From an uncultured Gammaproteobacteria bacterium (GTDB lineage: Bacteria > Pseudomonadota > Gammaproteobacteria > GCA-001735895), in assembly GCA_947259485.1 (NCBI GenBank), contig CAMYLU010000015.1:54266-118265 (forward strand): DNA of 64,000 bases, in the 5' to 3' direction. Position 1 is the stretch's first letter. Every line of letters starts with the position of its first letter. Below the pieces are notes generated by a model. That model searched no databases. It was not told where the DNA came from and saw nothing but the letters and a program-made list of their open reading frames with translations. Below, one piece after another: positions 48,181-56,814 of this stretch. The position numbers and the translations under genes are program-made.

Positions 48181-50289
48181 GTGATTCCTGTCAGTAGGTC
48201 AGATAAGTTGCTTCGTGGACCCTTATTGAGAATCACATCTATCGGTGTCGTAATTCTGGTTCTCGCCACCCTGCTGCCCGGATGCGCGAGCACCCCGGCA
48301 AATTTCGCACAGACGGGCGCTGGCGAAGATTCGAGGGCCCTGCCAATGATCGCGCTGGAGGGTTATCGTGGCCCCGATAATTTCTTCGTCAAGTATCGTA
48401 TCGGCGACCGCATACGCTACGCCGGTGGCAATTGGAGCAATCGGCTGGAGCTGATCGATCCACCGCTAACGCCACCCTCCAATTATGCAACTCCAAGCCT
48501 TGTGCCCATGGAATATCACCAGGAAGCCCCATGGGAATCACTGCCACAGGTTCTGGTCGAGGTGCCTATCCTGGGCGTCGACCAGTGGCAGCTGCTGCGT
48601 AACCGGCTATTGCGTGCCGTGGTACCCGATGATGGTAAAGGAGTGGTCGTCGATTTTGGATATACCGAGTATTTCCTGTTCTACGACGAAAACGGCGAAT
48701 TCCAGGCAACCCGACTAACCGACAAGCCGGCCGATTACCGGGTGCATACAATGCTTCGCTTTGACGAGTTCATGCGCCGCGGGCGCCCAATCCTGGAAGC
48801 TTATCTAGAAGAACAGGGCATCACCGAGACCGAGTTCGTATTCAACACCGGGGACACAGGTTGGTATTCGCTCCCGTTTCTTTACGTCAACACCAACCGT
48901 CATTTACTGGTATTTATCAGAAACGAGCCGCAGCAGCCAGTCGCGGTAACAAGCATGCCCGGATTGAAGGGCGGCCAGGCTTTCGGGCATGTTATGCGAA
49001 GTCACCTTACCGATCTTCTTTTACGCCCCGTGTCCTCGTTGTACCGACTGTTTTTCGTGGTCACGGACACAACTATCGCCACGCTTCGCCTGGACTGGAT
49101 GACCGGACTGGCCAATAAACCGGTACCAGAGCTCAGCGAGTCGCCACCGATGGACCTGCAAATCTGGGAAAGCGAACTCGACAAGATATCCAGCCATTCG
49201 AAATCGACCGGTAGTGTCGATTTCCTGGTCGATGGCGAGGCTTTCTTTACACGTTTTGTCGATACCGTCACGCAAGCAGAGCATTCGGTGCACCTGCAGA
49301 CTTATATTTTTGATAACGACGATTTTGCAGTAAGGATAGCCGAGTTGCTAAAACGGCGCTCCAACGAAGGGATCGAGGTAAAGGTCCTGTTTGATGGACT
49401 GGGCACTATCGGGGGAACCATGTCGGACTCCGAGTCTTTACCCGAGCACCATGAGCCGCCTGCCTCGGTACATTGGTTCCTGGAGGCCGATTCACAGGTA
49501 GCCGTGCGCCAGAAAGCCAACCCCTGGTTCACGGGTGATCACATCAAAAGCACCATCATCGATCAGAAAACAGCGTATGTCGGTGGTATGAATATCGGTC
49601 GTGAATATCGCTACGACTGGCACGATCTGATGATGGAACTGCGCGGACCGGTGGTCAGCACCCTGGCACGCGAATTTCGGACCTCATGGATGCATTCCGG
49701 TCCGCTGGGTGACCTCGGTTACGTAATCTCGAAAACCGAACCGAGAGTTAAAAACACTACGCACGAGGGGCCTGCCCTGCGGGTGTTGCTGACTGCACCC
49801 GGCAACTACGAGATCTACAAAGCGCAACTTGAAGCGATAAAGCGGGCGCAGCGTTATATTTACGTGCAAAACGCCTACTTCACCGACGATCGATTGCTGC
49901 GCGAGATGGTCATGGCCCGCCGCAGGGGCGTTGACGTGCGCGTTATTATCCCCATGGAAACCGACCATGGTCCCATCACCCGCAGTAATGTATTGGCCGC
50001 TAACGCGATGCTGAAACATGGTATTCGCGTGTATATCTACCCGGGTTTTTCACACGTCAAGGCCGCAATTTACGACGGTTGGGTCTGTGTTGGCTCCGCC
50101 AACTTCGATCGCCTGAGCCTGCGCATCAACCGGGAACTGAATATCGCGAGCTCAGACCCGAAAATCGCGGGGCAATTGCTGGAACGTTTGTTTGTGCCCG
50201 ATTTTCTTGGCTCGCCGGAACTAACCGAACCCATCCCGGAGCGCTGGATCGACCACCTGGTAGAGATTGTTGGCGACTACATATACTAA
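48181..50289 (+). CDS. Phospholipase D-family lipoprotein with two HKD motifs (cardiolipin synthase-like)
   Basis: 702 aa. A lipoprotein signal (VVILVLATLLPGCAS) is followed by about 300 residues I cannot assign, then a phospholipase D superfamily domain. The two catalytic motifs are GDHIKSTIIDQKTAYVGGMN (near residue 455) and SHVKAAIYDGWVCVGSANFD (near 625). It may be a cardiolipin synthase or phospholipid-exchange enzyme anchored at the periplasmic side. The start is GTG; a TTG at 48208 after AGGTCAG is an alternative. Roughly 200 residues longer than common cardiolipin synthases. Confidence 0.85.
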   Translation: MIPVSRSDKLLRGPLLRITSIGVVILVLATLLPGCASTPANFAQTGAGEDSRALPMIALEGYRGPDNFFVKYRIGDRIRYAGGNWSNRLELIDPPLTPPSNYATPSLVPMEYHQEAPWESLPQVLVEVPILGVDQWQLLRNRLLRAVVPDDGKGVVVDFGYTEYFLFYDENGEFQATRLTDKPADYRVHTMLRFDEFMRRGRPILEAYLEEQGITETEFVFNTGDTGWYSLPFLYVNTNRHLLVFIRNEPQQPVAVTSMPGLKGGQAFGHVMRSHLTDLLLRPVSSLYRLFFVVTDTTIATLRLDWMTGLANKPVPELSESPPMDLQIWESELDKISSHSKSTGSVDFLVDGEAFFTRFVDTVTQAEHSVHLQTYIFDNDDFAVRIAELLKRRSNEGIEVKVLFDGLGTIGGTMSDSESLPEHHEPPASVHWFLEADSQVAVRQKANPWFTGDHIKSTIIDQKTAYVGGMNIGREYRYDWHDLMMELRGPVVSTLAREFRTSWMHSGPLGDLGYVISKTEPRVKNTTHEGPALRVLLTAPGNYEIYKAQLEAIKRAQRYIYVQNAYFTDDRLLREMVMARRRGVDVRVIIPMETDHGPITRSNVLAANAMLKHGIRVYIYPGFSHVKAAIYDGWVCVGSANFDRLSLRINRELNIASSDPKIAGQLLERLFVPDFLGSPELTEPIPERWIDHLVEIVGDYIY

Positions 50290-50341
50290 GAATCGTGCAG
50301 TCGTCCCGGTCTACGTGCCGGGACCTGGAAATGGCCGCGCG

Positions 50342-51229
50342 TTACAACTTTGAAAGTGCCTCGGCGACGGCATTACCAAACTCGGAAGGCCTGGCGATAA
50401 TACCGACCCCGGCAGCACGCAGAATTTCGACCTTTTCCGCGGCTGATTCACCGGCGCTGGTCACAATCGCGCCAGCGTGTCCCATGGTTCGCCCCCTGGG
50501 CGCGGTAAGACCGGCGATGTAGGCGAGTACCGGTTTTTGCATATGGTCACGGGCGAATGCTGCGGCCTCGGCTTCCTGGGGTCCGCCGATCTCACCGATC
50601 ATGACCACGAGATCCGTCTCCGGGTCCTGTTCGAAACGTTCGAGGTGATCGCGAAACGCGCTACCGTTGATGGGATCACCGCCGATGCCGACGCCGGTCG
50701 ATATTCCAATGCCCATCGCCTTCATCTGCGACGCGGCTTCATAACCCAATGTTCCAGAGCGCCCGATGAGCCCGACATTACCTGGCATGTAAATATGGCC
50801 CGGCATGATTCCCATCATTGCCTTGCCGGGGCTGATCGTACCGGCACAATTCGGGCCGGTCAGGGTCATGCGATCTTCTTTCTTATAACGTCGCATGTAG
50901 CGTTTGACGCGCATCATGTCCTGTGCCGGTATGCCGTCGGTGACACACACGCAAAAGCGTATACCCGCGTCCGCCGCTTCCATGATCGCATCGGCAGCAA
51001 ATGGTGGCGGTACGAAGACCACGCTTGCGCTTGCCCCGGTATCGCGCACAGCATCCTTGACCGTGTTAAAAACCGGACGCTCGAGGTGCCTTTCTCCACC
51101 TTTACCGGGCGTCACGCCACCCACCAGGTTGGTGCCATAGTCGATCATTTCCTGCGCGTGGAAAGTGCCGATACGGCCGGTAAATCCCTGCACAATTACG
51201 GGTGTTCTTTCATCGAGGAAAATACTCAT
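50342..51229 (-). CDS. mtkB: Malate-CoA ligase subunit alpha (SucD-like)
   Basis: 295 aa of the succinyl-CoA synthetase alpha family. [51 protein letters not shown], and the phosphorylated His in [16 protein letters not shown]. The context (mtkA and malyl-CoA lyase in tandem) and the variant CoA-binding loop IGTFHAQEM favour malate-CoA ligase of the serine cycle over succinyl-CoA synthetase. Overlaps the mtkA stop by 4 bases. Confidence 0.87.
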   Translation of the reverse strand: MSIFLDERTPVIVQGFTGRIGTFHAQEMIDYGTNLVGGVTPGKGGERHLERPVFNTVKDAVRDTGASASVVFVPPPFAADAIMEAADAGIRFCVCVTDGIPAQDMMRVKRYMRRYKKEDRMTLTGPNCAGTISPGKAMMGIMPGHIYMPGNVGLIGRSGTLGYEAASQMKAMGIGISTGVGIGGDPINGSAFRDHLERFEQDPETDLVVMIGEIGGPQEAEAAAFARDHMQKPVLAYIAGLTAPRGRTMGHAGAIVTSAGESAAEKVEILRAAGVGIIARPSEFGNAVAEALSKL

Positions 51230-52428
51230 TTTTCGCTCTCCTTAACCTCTGCACTAGCCGACTGGTGGAATTGTGCAGCAGCTACGGCCTTTTCAGCTGC
51301 TTCGGCGAGGGTATCCGCGGTAATCAGGTCGATATCGCTATCGGCCAGTATCTGCTGTCCGAGTTCGACATTGGTGCCTGAAAGCCGTACCACCACCGGT
51401 ACCGGCACATCGAGTTTCTGCATCGCCTGGATCACGCCCTCGGCAACCCAGTCGCAGCGGTTGATTCCCGCGAAAATATTAACCAGGATTGCATCGACCC
51501 CTTCGTCCGACAATACCAGGTTAAATGCCTTGGCAACCCGCTCGGGCGATGCGCCACCGCCAATATCGAGAAAGTTAGCGGGTTCGCCGCCGACATGCTT
51601 GATCATATCCATGGTCGCCATCGCGAGCCCCGCGCCGTTGATGATACAGCCAATATTGCCATCCAGTCCGACATAGCTCAGGCCCCGGTCCGCGGCGTTC
51701 ATTTCGCGTGCATCTTCCTGGGACTTGTCGCGTAACTCGGATATCTGCGGTCGACGGAACAGTGCGTTGTCATCGAAGCCCATCTTGGCGTCGAGCGCGA
51801 TGATGCGGCCATCGGTGGTCACCACCAATGGATTGACTTCGACCATGGTCGCATCCAGGTCACGAAAAGCACGATAACAGGCTTTCAGCGCCTTCACCGC
51901 TTCGGCAATTTGCGCGGAATCCATACCCAGCGCAAAGGCAATTTCACGAGCCTGAAAATCCTGCATCCCTACTGCCGGTTCGATCGGTACGCGCACGATC
52001 GCATCGGGATCGGTTTCGACAATCTCTTCGATGTCCATGCCACCCGCTGATGATGCAACGCACATTATTCGCTCCGAACTACGGTCGAGCACAAAGGCCA
52101 GGTATATCTCGCGTTCGATATCGGTCGCCTCTTCAATATACAGCCGCCCTACCAACTTACCCTGTGAGCCGGTTTGATTGGTTACCAGGCGTCGGCCCAG
52201 CAATTCATTGGCCGCATCCATGACTTCGTTTTCAGTGGCGCAAACCTTGATGCCGCCCGCCTTGCCGCGCGCCCCGGAATGAATCTGGGCCTTGACGACC
52301 CACTTCTCACCGCCGAGTTCCATGGCCCGGTACGCTGCCTGCTCAGGGCTGTAAGCGATGCCACCCCTGGCGATCGGCATGCCAAAATCGGCCAGTAGCA
52401 TTTTCGCCTGGTATTCATGAATATCCAT
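51226..52428 (-). CDS. mtkA: Malate-CoA ligase subunit beta (SucC-like)
   Basis: 400 aa ATP-grasp protein. [60 protein letters not shown] and [20 protein letters not shown]. These follow MtkA of serine-cycle methylotrophs closely, as I recall its sequence, including the DDNALFRR and [11 protein letters not shown] segments. It forms malyl-CoA from malate, ATP and CoA with MtkB. Confidence 0.88.
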   Translation of the reverse strand: MDIHEYQAKMLLADFGMPIARGGIAYSPEQAAYRAMELGGEKWVVKAQIHSGARGKAGGIKVCATENEVMDAANELLGRRLVTNQTGSQGKLVGRLYIEEATDIEREIYLAFVLDRSSERIMCVASSAGGMDIEEIVETDPDAIVRVPIEPAVGMQDFQAREIAFALGMDSAQIAEAVKALKACYRAFRDLDATMVEVNPLVVTTDGRIIALDAKMGFDDNALFRRPQISELRDKSQEDAREMNAADRGLSYVGLDGNIGCIINGAGLAMATMDMIKHVGGEPANFLDIGGGASPERVAKAFNLVLSDEGVDAILVNIFAGINRCDWVAEGVIQAMQKLDVPVPVVVRLSGTNVELGQQILADSDIDLITADTLAEAAEKAVAAAQFHQSASAEVKESEK

Positions 52429-52452
52429 CGATCCTCTCCCGCTTCGACAACG

Positions 52453-53394
52453 TTACTGTTTAGCCTGAATGGCTGCATCGGTATTAACGACGTTTTCAGC
52501 CATGCGCGCCGATGCTGCGTCGATCATGCGACCGTCGAGTTGTGCCGCACCCTTGCCTGCCGCCGCCGCTTCTTCTAGTGCCGCCAGGATGCGTCGAGCA
52601 CGATCAACCTCGGCCTCGGGCGGTGAGTAAATTTCATTGGCAAGATCGATCTGGGAAGGATGGATCGCCCACTTGCCTTCATAACCCATCGCCGCCGCGC
52701 GACGCGCAGCGTCGAGATAGCCTTCAGGATCGTTAAAGTCCCCGAAAGGACCATCGATTGCCCGCAATCCATAAGCGCGGCAGGCGACCAGCATGCGCGA
52801 CAGGCCATGGTGCCATTGATCACCCGGATAATCCGGGTTCAGGCCACCGATATTGGTGGTGCGCGCTCGACAGCTTGCGGCATAATCAGCGACCCCGAAA
52901 TGCATCGCCTCCATGCGCGAACTGGACGTGGCGATCGAATCCACGTTGGCCATACCGAGGGTGATTTCGATCAGCGCTTCGAGCCCGATACGGTTATCAA
53001 ACCCCTGCGCGGTTTCAATTTGGGTCAACATCGCATCGACCATGTAAACGTCGGCGGCAACACCGACCTTGGGAATGAGGATGGTATCCAGACGATCGCC
53101 TGCCTGTTCGACAACCTCGACAACATCACGATACATGTAATGGGTATCGAGACTGTTGATACGGACCGAAACTGTTTTACCCTTGCCGCGCCAGTCGATA
53201 TCGTTGAGCGCGTCGATTACGTTTTTGCGAGCCTGGACCTTGTCGCCCGGGGACACCGCATCCTCGAGATCCAGAAACACGTAATCCGCGGCACTGTCGG
53301 CCGCCTTTTCGAACATCCCCGGGTTTGACCCCGGCACGGCCAGTTCACTACGCTGCAAGCGCGGTCTTGCCGGTGCATACTGCGTATGACTCAT
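52453..53394 (-). CDS. mcl: L-malyl-CoA/beta-methylmalyl-CoA lyase (HpcH/HpaI-CitE superfamily)
   Basis: About 313 aa. The N-terminal RSELAVPGSNPGMFEKAADS, metal/substrate motif DYVFLDLEDAVSPGDKVQAR, IGLEALIEITLGMANVDSIA and the C-terminal GYEGKWAIHPSQIDLANEIY match malyl-CoA lyases. It splits malyl-CoA into glyoxylate and acetyl-CoA. First gene of the mcl-mtkA-mtkB operon. The ATG at 53394 is preceded by GGGGG; a TTG at 53409 is less likely. Confidence 0.9.
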   Translation of the reverse strand: MSHTQYAPARPRLQRSELAVPGSNPGMFEKAADSAADYVFLDLEDAVSPGDKVQARKNVIDALNDIDWRGKGKTVSVRINSLDTHYMYRDVVEVVEQAGDRLDTILIPKVGVAADVYMVDAMLTQIETAQGFDNRIGLEALIEITLGMANVDSIATSSSRMEAMHFGVADYAASCRARTTNIGGLNPDYPGDQWHHGLSRMLVACRAYGLRAIDGPFGDFNDPEGYLDAARRAAAMGYEGKWAIHPSQIDLANEIYSPPEAEVDRARRILAALEEAAAAGKGAAQLDGRMIDAASARMAENVVNTDAAIQAKQ

Positions 53395-53566
53395 TACGGA
53401 TACCCCCAATCAAATTGAACAATCGTCGTCGAAACAACGATAAAAGCCCAGCTATTACTAACCTAACGGGGCAGTGTAAATCTGTATCAGAGTTCAAGGC
53501 TATCGTTAAGCCGACATGCTGGATTTCAAGAACGACGACTCGATCGGTTAAACAGGGAATCCAGCT

Positions 53567-53734
53567 TCAGTGGAGCAACGCGGTGACCAGCAGGTATAAA
53601 AATACTGCACTCAACCACAGGTCGATGACGAGGTAAAGAAAGAACAACTTACGTCGCTCGGGATCGCCACGTACCCCGAGCGTCAGGTATATAAAAAAAG
53701 CCAGGGCGGCCAGCAGAACAATAACCAGGTGCAT
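53567..53734 (-). CDS. Small membrane protein with two transmembrane helices (55 aa)
   Basis: MHLVIVLLAALAFFIYLTLG and LFFLYLVIDLWLSAVFLYLL are two clear membrane helices joined by a short charged loop (VRGDPERRK). The ATG at 53734 lies 2 bp past the maeB stop and its ribosome-binding site (GGAAGAG) is inside the end of maeB, so it is co-transcribed with the malic enzyme. Family not recognised. Confidence 0.7.
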   Translation of the reverse strand: MHLVIVLLAALAFFIYLTLGVRGDPERRKLFFLYLVIDLWLSAVFLYLLVTALLH

Positions 53735-53735
53735 G

Positions 53736-56003
53736 TTAAGACTCTTCCTCGGCCCCGATGCGGGCCGCCGCAATCGCGGTCATGTTAACCAGGCCCCGCA
53801 CCGTAGTACCGGGCGTTACAATATGCGCCGCGATATCGCAGCCCAGCAGAATGGGACCAATCGCGATACCATCAGCACTCTTCTTTACCAGGTTCATCGC
53901 AATATGGGCGGCATCAAGGTTCGGCATGATCAGCAAATTGGCGACGCCTTCGAGATTAGAATTGGGAAACGCTTCTTTCATGGCTTTAGCAGACAACGCA
54001 AGATTGGCCTGCATCTCACCTTCCACCATCAATTCGGGATCGATCTTGTTGACCAGGGACAATGCCTCTCGCATTTTGCACGAGGTTCGGGTTTCACGAG
54101 CGCCGAAATTCGAATGCGACAGTAAAGCAGCCTTGGGTTTCATCCCGAAACGCTCGACCTCCCTGGCCGCCAGCACGGTCATATCGGCGATCGCCTGTGC
54201 CGTTGGATCTGCGGTTACATGGGTATCGCATATGAATAATGTAAACTTGGTGGTAATGATAGCGCTTAACGCTGAAACCTCTTCGAAACCGTTATCCTGT
54301 TGAGACACGCTCAGCAGGCGGCCAAGGTGGCGATGAAACCGGCCAATGGTGCCGGTGATCATGGTATCGGCCAACCCCAGCTTGACCATCATTGCCGCCT
54401 GGGTGGTTTTACTGTTGCGCAATATTTCGCGGGCTTCCGACAATGTTTTGCCGCGGCGTTCGGTCAAACGGTGAAATTTCAGTGCCCATTCCTCGTTTTC
54501 TTCATAATCGACGATTTCGTAATCCGTGCCGGGCTTGGCGATAAGTCCATACTCGCTGATGATCGACTTCACTACTTCCTCGCGACCCAGCACGATCGGA
54601 AAGCAGAGTTGATCCTTGACAATATTATCGACTGCCTGCAAAACCTTGGGGTTTTCTCCTTCTGCAAATATCACCTTGCGCTGCACGGTTCGCGCCATAT
54701 CGAACACGGGTTTCATAAACAATCCCGAGCGAAATACGAAGGCGTTTAACTTTTGCCGGTAGGCTTCCATATCTTCGATCGGCCGTTCGGCTACACCCGA
54801 ATCCATCGCGGCCTGTGCCACCGCCGGCGCGATTTCGAGAATCAGGCGTTGGTCAAAAGGTTTGGGGATCAGGTACTCGGGCCCGAAAGTCAGTGACTCG
54901 CCGCGGTAGGCGCTGGCGACAACATCACTGGTGCCGGCGCGCGCCAGCCTCGATAACGCATCGACACAGGCAATTTTCATTTCGTGGTTTATTTCCGTGG
55001 CCCCGGCATCCAGCGCCCCGCGAAACAGGAACGGGAAGCACAGCACGTTATTGACCTGGTTCGGATAATCGGTGCGCCCGGTGGCTATAACAACATCAGG
55101 ACAGACACGTTTGGCCTCGGCCGGATCGATCTCCGGGGTCGGGTTGGCGAGCGCAAAAACGATGGGTTTCTGCGTCATCGATTCAACCATTTCAGGTTTC
55201 AACAAGTTACCCGCAGACAGGCCCAGAAAAACATCGGCACCGGCGATGGCATCCGCGAGTGTTCGCAGGTCGGTGTTGGCCGCGTAGGCCGCCTTGTATT
55301 CATCCATGGATTCGGCTCGGCCTTCATAGATGACACCCCGCGAATCGCAGACCAGCACGTTGTTCTTGTCGAGCCCCATCGACACCAGTAAATTCAGACA
55401 CGACAGGGCCGCGGCGCCTGCCCCCGATGCCACCAGCCTGACCTTGCTGATATCCTTGCCGACCACCTCAAGGGCAGACTTCATCGCCGCCGCAACCACG
55501 ATCGCAGTGCCATGCTGGTCATCGTGGAAAACCGGGATCGACATGCGTTCATGCAAATATTTTTCGACGTAAAAACAATCAGGCGCCTTGATATCTTCCA
55601 GGTTGATGCCGCAGAAAGTGGGCTCGAGACGTTCGATGGTTTCGGAGAGTTTATGCGGATCCTTTTCATTGATTTCTATATCGAAAACGTCGATTCCCGC
55701 GAAGCGTTTGAAAAGCACGGCCTTGCCTTCCATCACCGGCTTGGCCGCCATCGCGCCAATGTTACCGAGCCCCAGTACCGCGGTACCGTTGGTGACGACC
55801 CCGATGAGGTTGGCACGCGCGGTATATTCCCGTGCCGTCAATGGATCTTTTTCGATTTCGAGGCAGGGATAGGCCACCCCGGGCGAGTAGGCCAGGGTCA
55901 GATCGTTTTGCGTGGTTAAGGGTTTAGTAGCCTCGATGCGCAGTTTCCCGGGCGTCGGGAAGCGGTGAAAATTAAGTGCTTTTTCGCGGTTATCGTCTGA
56001 CAT
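53736..56003 (-). CDS. maeB: NADP-dependent malic enzyme with C-terminal phosphotransacetylase-like domain
   Basis: 755 aa. Residues 1 to about 420 are malic enzyme: LAYSPGVAYPCLEIEKDP, VFHDDQHGTAIVVAAAM, VRLVASGAGAAALSCLNLL and FALANPTPEIDPAEAKR. The remainder is a PTA-like domain (VIFAEGENPKVLQAVDNIV and MVEGEMQANLALS), which in MaeB is regulatory rather than catalytic. It decarboxylates malate to pyruvate and makes NADPH. The ATG at 56003 follows GGGAG; a longer frame to 56051 has none. Confidence 0.95.
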   Translation of the reverse strand: MSDDNREKALNFHRFPTPGKLRIEATKPLTTQNDLTLAYSPGVAYPCLEIEKDPLTAREYTARANLIGVVTNGTAVLGLGNIGAMAAKPVMEGKAVLFKRFAGIDVFDIEINEKDPHKLSETIERLEPTFCGINLEDIKAPDCFYVEKYLHERMSIPVFHDDQHGTAIVVAAAMKSALEVVGKDISKVRLVASGAGAAALSCLNLLVSMGLDKNNVLVCDSRGVIYEGRAESMDEYKAAYAANTDLRTLADAIAGADVFLGLSAGNLLKPEMVESMTQKPIVFALANPTPEIDPAEAKRVCPDVVIATGRTDYPNQVNNVLCFPFLFRGALDAGATEINHEMKIACVDALSRLARAGTSDVVASAYRGESLTFGPEYLIPKPFDQRLILEIAPAVAQAAMDSGVAERPIEDMEAYRQKLNAFVFRSGLFMKPVFDMARTVQRKVIFAEGENPKVLQAVDNIVKDQLCFPIVLGREEVVKSIISEYGLIAKPGTDYEIVDYEENEEWALKFHRLTERRGKTLSEAREILRNSKTTQAAMMVKLGLADTMITGTIGRFHRHLGRLLSVSQQDNGFEEVSALSAIITTKFTLFICDTHVTADPTAQAIADMTVLAAREVERFGMKPKAALLSHSNFGARETRTSCKMREALSLVNKIDPELMVEGEMQANLALSAKAMKEAFPNSNLEGVANLLIMPNLDAAHIAMNLVKKSADGIAIGPILLGCDIAAHIVTPGTTVRGLVNMTAIAAARIGAEEES

Positions 56004-56137
56004 TAAGGGCTCCCTTGTATATTTCCGCAGTATACGTCGAATCGAGTCCACATTTAATATTAATCACCATGTTATCAGGCATTATTATTCGCTAGAATTC
56101 GCATCCCGTTAACGAATTCGGCACCGTGCAAGCACCA

Positions 56138-56482
56138 ATGTCATCGAATCACGTTCTGGAAATCAACGCCAACAAGTACGAAGTTGACGAAGAAGGTTTT
56201 CTCAAGAATATAAGCGACTGGTCAAGTGAAGTCGCCGAGGGTATGGCGGCGCTGGACGGCATTGAGCTCGAGCAGGCACACTGGGAAGTGATTACTTTTT
56301 TACGTGACTATTATTTTAAATACCAGATAGCACCGGCAATCCGTGTGCTCAGCCGGGAAATCGGCAAACGCCTGGGTGCGGACAAGGGCAATACCCGGTA
56401 CCTCAACCAGCTGTTTATGTTTGGGCCCGCTAAACAAGCCTGTCGCTATGCCGGGCTGCCGAAACCTACCGGTTGCGTTTAA
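56138..56482 (+). CDS. DsrC/TusE-family sulfur carrier protein with both C-terminal cysteines
   Basis: 114 aa. LEINANKYEVDEEGFLKNIS, HWEVITFLRDYYFKYQIAPA and the swinging-arm C terminus PAKQACRYAGLPKPTGCV. The two cysteines are in the C-X10-C spacing of true DsrC; TusE usually keeps only the last. It can thus form the intramolecular disulfide or trisulfide used in sulfite reductase or heterodisulfide reductase-like pathways. No dsr genes are nearby. The convergent S24-like gene shares the TTTAAA at the stop codons. Confidence 0.92.
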   Translation: MSSNHVLEINANKYEVDEEGFLKNISDWSSEVAEGMAALDGIELEQAHWEVITFLRDYYFKYQIAPAIRVLSREIGKRLGADKGNTRYLNQLFMFGPAKQACRYAGLPKPTGCV

Positions 56483-56814
56483 ACGTCGTAGCGCTTGTGC
56501 TCACTGCGCCGTTTGCCTGAACGCTGGCTGACGACGCCGACGATATCGTCCAGTCCATTCGCGAGTGAAATCTCGGGCAGGTTCGTATCAAGGGCTCGCA
56601 ATCCGTAATCATCCTGGTTGATCACCAGCTGTCGAAAAATCATTTCACCCCGGTGCCTGGCAACAACGTAACACCCGGGACTGACCTTGCCACCGGGATC
56701 AACGATGATGACATGGCCATCGACGAATTCAGGCGCCATGTCGTTTCCCATCACTCGCAATGCAAATGGCTCGCTGCTGCTGCAATTACTCAAATCGTTG
56801 CTGGCGTCGTTCAT
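56479..56814 (-). CDS. S24/LexA-like peptidase-fold protein lacking the catalytic dyad
   Basis: 111 aa, only the beta-barrel domain of LexA/UmuD proteins; there is no DNA-binding domain. The site that holds the catalytic Ser (GDSM in active members) reads MGNDMAPEF, with Asp in place of Ser. The Lys position reads IFRQL. Self-cleavage is therefore unlikely. AGGAAG precedes the ATG at 56814, which overlaps the exporter stop by 4 bases, so it is coupled to the ABC exporter gene. Function unknown. Confidence 0.8.
   Translation of the reverse strand: MNDASNDLSNCSSSEPFALRVMGNDMAPEFVDGHVIIVDPGGKVSPGCYVVARHRGEMIFRQLVINQDDYGLRALDTNLPEISLANGLDDIVGVVSQRSGKRRSEHKRYDV

Noticed and set aside
50342..52428. 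Succinyl-CoA synthetase sucC/sucD
   Set aside because: Same superfamily, but tandem malyl-CoA lyase and MtkA/B-like segments favour malate-CoA ligase; a phylogeny would settle it.
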